A stretch of 6,458 nucleotides of DNA from Desulfurococcales archaeon ex4484_217_1 (lineage in GTDB: Archaea > Thermoproteota > Thermoprotei_A > EX4484-217-1), in contig NJED01000049.1 of the NCBI GenBank assembly GCA_002254745.1, positions 1 through 6,458 of the forward strand. Reading direction: 5' to 3'. Position 1 is the first letter of the stretch; each line of letters opens with the position of its first letter. This document shows, piece by piece, positions 5,108 through 6,458 of the stretch. A program made the position numbers and the translations under genes. The notes beneath the pieces are model-generated. The model was not told where the DNA came from. It searched no databases and saw nothing but the letters and a program-made list of their open reading frames with translations.

Positions 5108-6181
5108 TTATTTTTCAGGTTCTCCCATAGTCATTGCCATAACTGCTTTCTGTACGTGCAGTCTGTTTTCCGCCTCTTCAAAGTATAGTGATTTTTCATA
5201 AGTATCTAGTACTTCATCAGTTACCTCCTGACCTCTATCTGCTGGTCCACAGTGCATGTAATATGGTCTACCTACTTCTTCGAGTAACCCCAAGGTTACT
5301 ATCCAGTTCTTGAACCTATTTTGATATGCTTTAGCTCCTTCCTTATCTACTACCTTATTGTATGGTGGGAAGAAACCTCTAGGACTCCACGCTTTGGGAT
5401 ATACAAACGCTGCTCCTTCGAAAGCTTCTTTCATGTCATGGCTTATCGTTATGCTTCCACCATACTGGTCTGCTAGTTCCTTAGCCTTCTTCATCATGTC
5501 ATCCATAAGCTCGAATCCTGGTGGGTGAGCCACTACAACTTCTGCTCCAAACATGGCAGCAATTAAAGTTACGCTTTGAGGTACAGCTAAAGGCTTAAGT
5601 CCTCCAGAGTATGCGTAGCTTACAACGAACTTTTTGCCGCTTAAATCTTTAGGCCAACCTAAAGCCTCCAAAGCTGCCATTATATCTGCTAACGCTTGGA
5701 ATGGATGGTATACGTCGTCTTCCATGTTAAGTACAGGTATTGTAGCCCATTTAGCAAACTCGCTAATTACTTTATGCCCCCTACCGATAAACCACTTTGC
5801 AGCGTCTCCGTAAATTCTAATTGCTATTGCGTTACCGTACCTGCTAAGAACTCTTGCAACATCACTTATTGCTTCCGTCCTATACGGTATCATGTCCTCG
5901 GGTAAGGTTGGCGTATATACGTCTTGCGGGCTTAGGAAGTGCGCATGCCCTCCTAGCTGGAACATTCCTGCTTCAAAACTATTTCTTGTCCTTAGAGACC
6001 TATTGTAGAATAGCATGAACAGCGTCTTCCCTTGTAGGTAAGGTGTCGGTATGCCTTTATGGAATTTCTCTTTGAGATCTTTCGCAGCTTCAAGAACTTT
6101 CTTTATCTCCTCTTGAGTATAGTCGATGTTCTTAAGCCAGTCTTTACCTTTAAAATACCCCACATACCAAGGTTTGCTCAA
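5108..6181 (-). CDS. Knotted-type carbamoyltransferase (ornithine/N-acetylornithine transcarbamylase family)
   Basis: This enzyme would transfer the carbamoyl group of carbamoyl phosphate to an amino-group acceptor, most likely in arginine synthesis. It has 357 aa in two domains. The carbamoyl-phosphate motif SLRTRNSFE (62-70) is followed by FQLGGHA, HPFQALAD (159-166) is the second phosphate-site motif, and MHCGPADRG (309-317) matches the HCLP motif with Gly for Leu. The C-terminus has EAENRLHVQKAVMA (337-350), as in N-acetylornithine carbamoyltransferase. The insert YSGGLKPLAVPQS (191-203) matches the proline-rich loop that forms the knot in that enzyme and in YgeW; ordinary ornithine carbamoyltransferases lack it. 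The SMG loop of ornithine enzymes is not seen. Start TTG 6181 is supported by GAGGTGA (6195-6189) at 7-base spacing. The family is certain; ornithine, N-acetylornithine or another acceptor is open. Confidence 0.88.
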   Translation of the reverse strand: MSKPWYVGYFKGKDWLKNIDYTQEEIKKVLEAAKDLKEKFHKGIPTPYLQGKTLFMLFYNRSLRTRNSFEAGMFQLGGHAHFLSPQDVYTPTLPEDMIPYRTEAISDVARVLSRYGNAIAIRIYGDAAKWFIGRGHKVISEFAKWATIPVLNMEDDVYHPFQALADIMAALEALGWPKDLSGKKFVVSYAYSGGLKPLAVPQSVTLIAAMFGAEVVVAHPPGFELMDDMMKKAKELADQYGGSITISHDMKEAFEGAAFVYPKAWSPRGFFPPYNKVVDKEGAKAYQNRFKNWIVTLGLLEEVGRPYYMHCGPADRGQEVTDEVLDTYEKSLYFEEAENRLHVQKAVMAMTMGEPEK

Positions 6182-6188
6182 GAAACTC

Positions 6189-6225
6189 TCACCTCGAAAG
6201 GTACATTATGGAAATAGTATTTTAG
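6189..6225 (-). promoter_or_regulatory. Promoter and ribosome-binding site of the carbamoyltransferase gene
   Basis: The TATA-like box CTAAAATAC (6225-6217 on the minus strand) predicts a start of transcription near 6195, just where the Shine-Dalgarno GAGGTGA (6195-6189) begins. The leader would be about 15 bases. The binding site decides the TTG start at 6181. Confidence 0.5.
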
Positions 6226-6458
6226 AGTATTAAAATCCTATCATAAATCTAGGAATTAAAAACCTAAAGAACGAAAACGATAAGTTTTAATCGCTTGTAG
6301 TAAATTCATATGTAATGTGCATGAAAATTTTAGATTTTATGCTCATAGCGGGTTTAAGGTGTAAATCACGGATCACAAAAACATGGTCGAATCAGTCGCC
6401 ATACTGTTTGATAAATTATTTGCCTAGTAGATAAAGTCTTTAACATGTTAGGTCTTCC
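6226..6458. other. Terminal intergenic region with a possible + strand promoter and a 39-codon ORF
   Basis: No recognised gene lies here. GTTTTAAT (6284-6291), preceded by a purine-rich stretch, could be a TATA box and predicts a start near 6313. An ATG at 6315 opens a 39-codon ORF ending with the TAA at 6432-6434; its product (MCMKILDFMLIAGLRCK at the N-terminus) matches nothing I know. The perfect palindrome TAACATGTTA is at 6441-6450. GCATGAAAA and TTTTATGC near 6319-6342 could form a weak hairpin. A short untranslated RNA or the leader of a gene beyond the window are equally possible. Confidence 0.3.

Noticed and set aside
6385..6393. GGTCGAATC resembling a tRNA T-arm
   Set aside because: The flanking bases do not form the 5-bp T-stem, and no acceptor or anticodon stem fits around it.
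1281..6444. 11-base repeat AAGTCTTTAAC at 1281-1291 and 6434-6444
   Set aside because: Only two copies, far apart, in unrelated contexts, with no flanking similarity; most likely chance in AT-rich DNA.

Overview
The window looks like part of a chromosome from a thermophile-like archaeon, most likely Thermoproteota. It is AT-rich. Genes sit behind TATA-like boxes and have very short leaders, several start codons are TTG, and terminators are T-rich tracts rather than hairpins. The gene content also fits: a geranylgeranyl-reductase-like flavoprotein, a short Lrp/AsnC regulator and a transcarbamylase of the knotted type. No rRNA, tRNA, CRISPR array or intact mobile element was found. The taxonomic call is inference from style and content, not from a marker gene.

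Left part (1-1280, + strand): the 3' end of a LivG-like ABC ATPase, then a complete LivF-like ATPase with almost no gap. They are the two nucleotide-binding subunits of a branched-chain/hydrophobic amino-acid uptake transporter. The permeases and binding protein would lie upstream, outside the window.

Middle part (1281-3838, + strand): a roughly 350-base stretch without a clear gene holds two possible hairpins, a protein-like 31-codon minus-strand ORF and a 15-codon ORF behind the strongest ribosome-binding site in the window. Next come an intact SAM-dependent methyltransferase (1635-2222), a second methyltransferase that is clearly broken (about 2223-2785: no start codon, central part lost, two reading frames) and an FAD-dependent oxidoreductase of the geranylgeranyl reductase family (2837-3838). 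The neighbourhood suggests isoprenoid lipid or quinone modification, partly in decay, but the substrate is unknown.

Right part (3839-6458): an Lrp/AsnC regulator on the minus strand converges on the oxidoreductase. It is divergent from a small membrane-anchored protein of unknown family (4478-5062). The shared upstream region holds three copies of the heptamer TTAACAT arranged around the TATA box of the membrane protein gene, plus an AGGAAC/GTTCCT inverted repeat; these are good candidates for regulator sites. Next, on the minus strand, is a carbamoyltransferase with features of the knotted N-acetylornithine carbamoyltransferase/YgeW group (5108-6181), which has its own promoter and T-rich terminator. 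The last 277 bases hold no convincing gene.

The points most worth a second look are the decayed methyltransferase, the heptamer array beside lrp, and the substrate of the knotted transcarbamylase. I did not find a clearly new multi-gene system.
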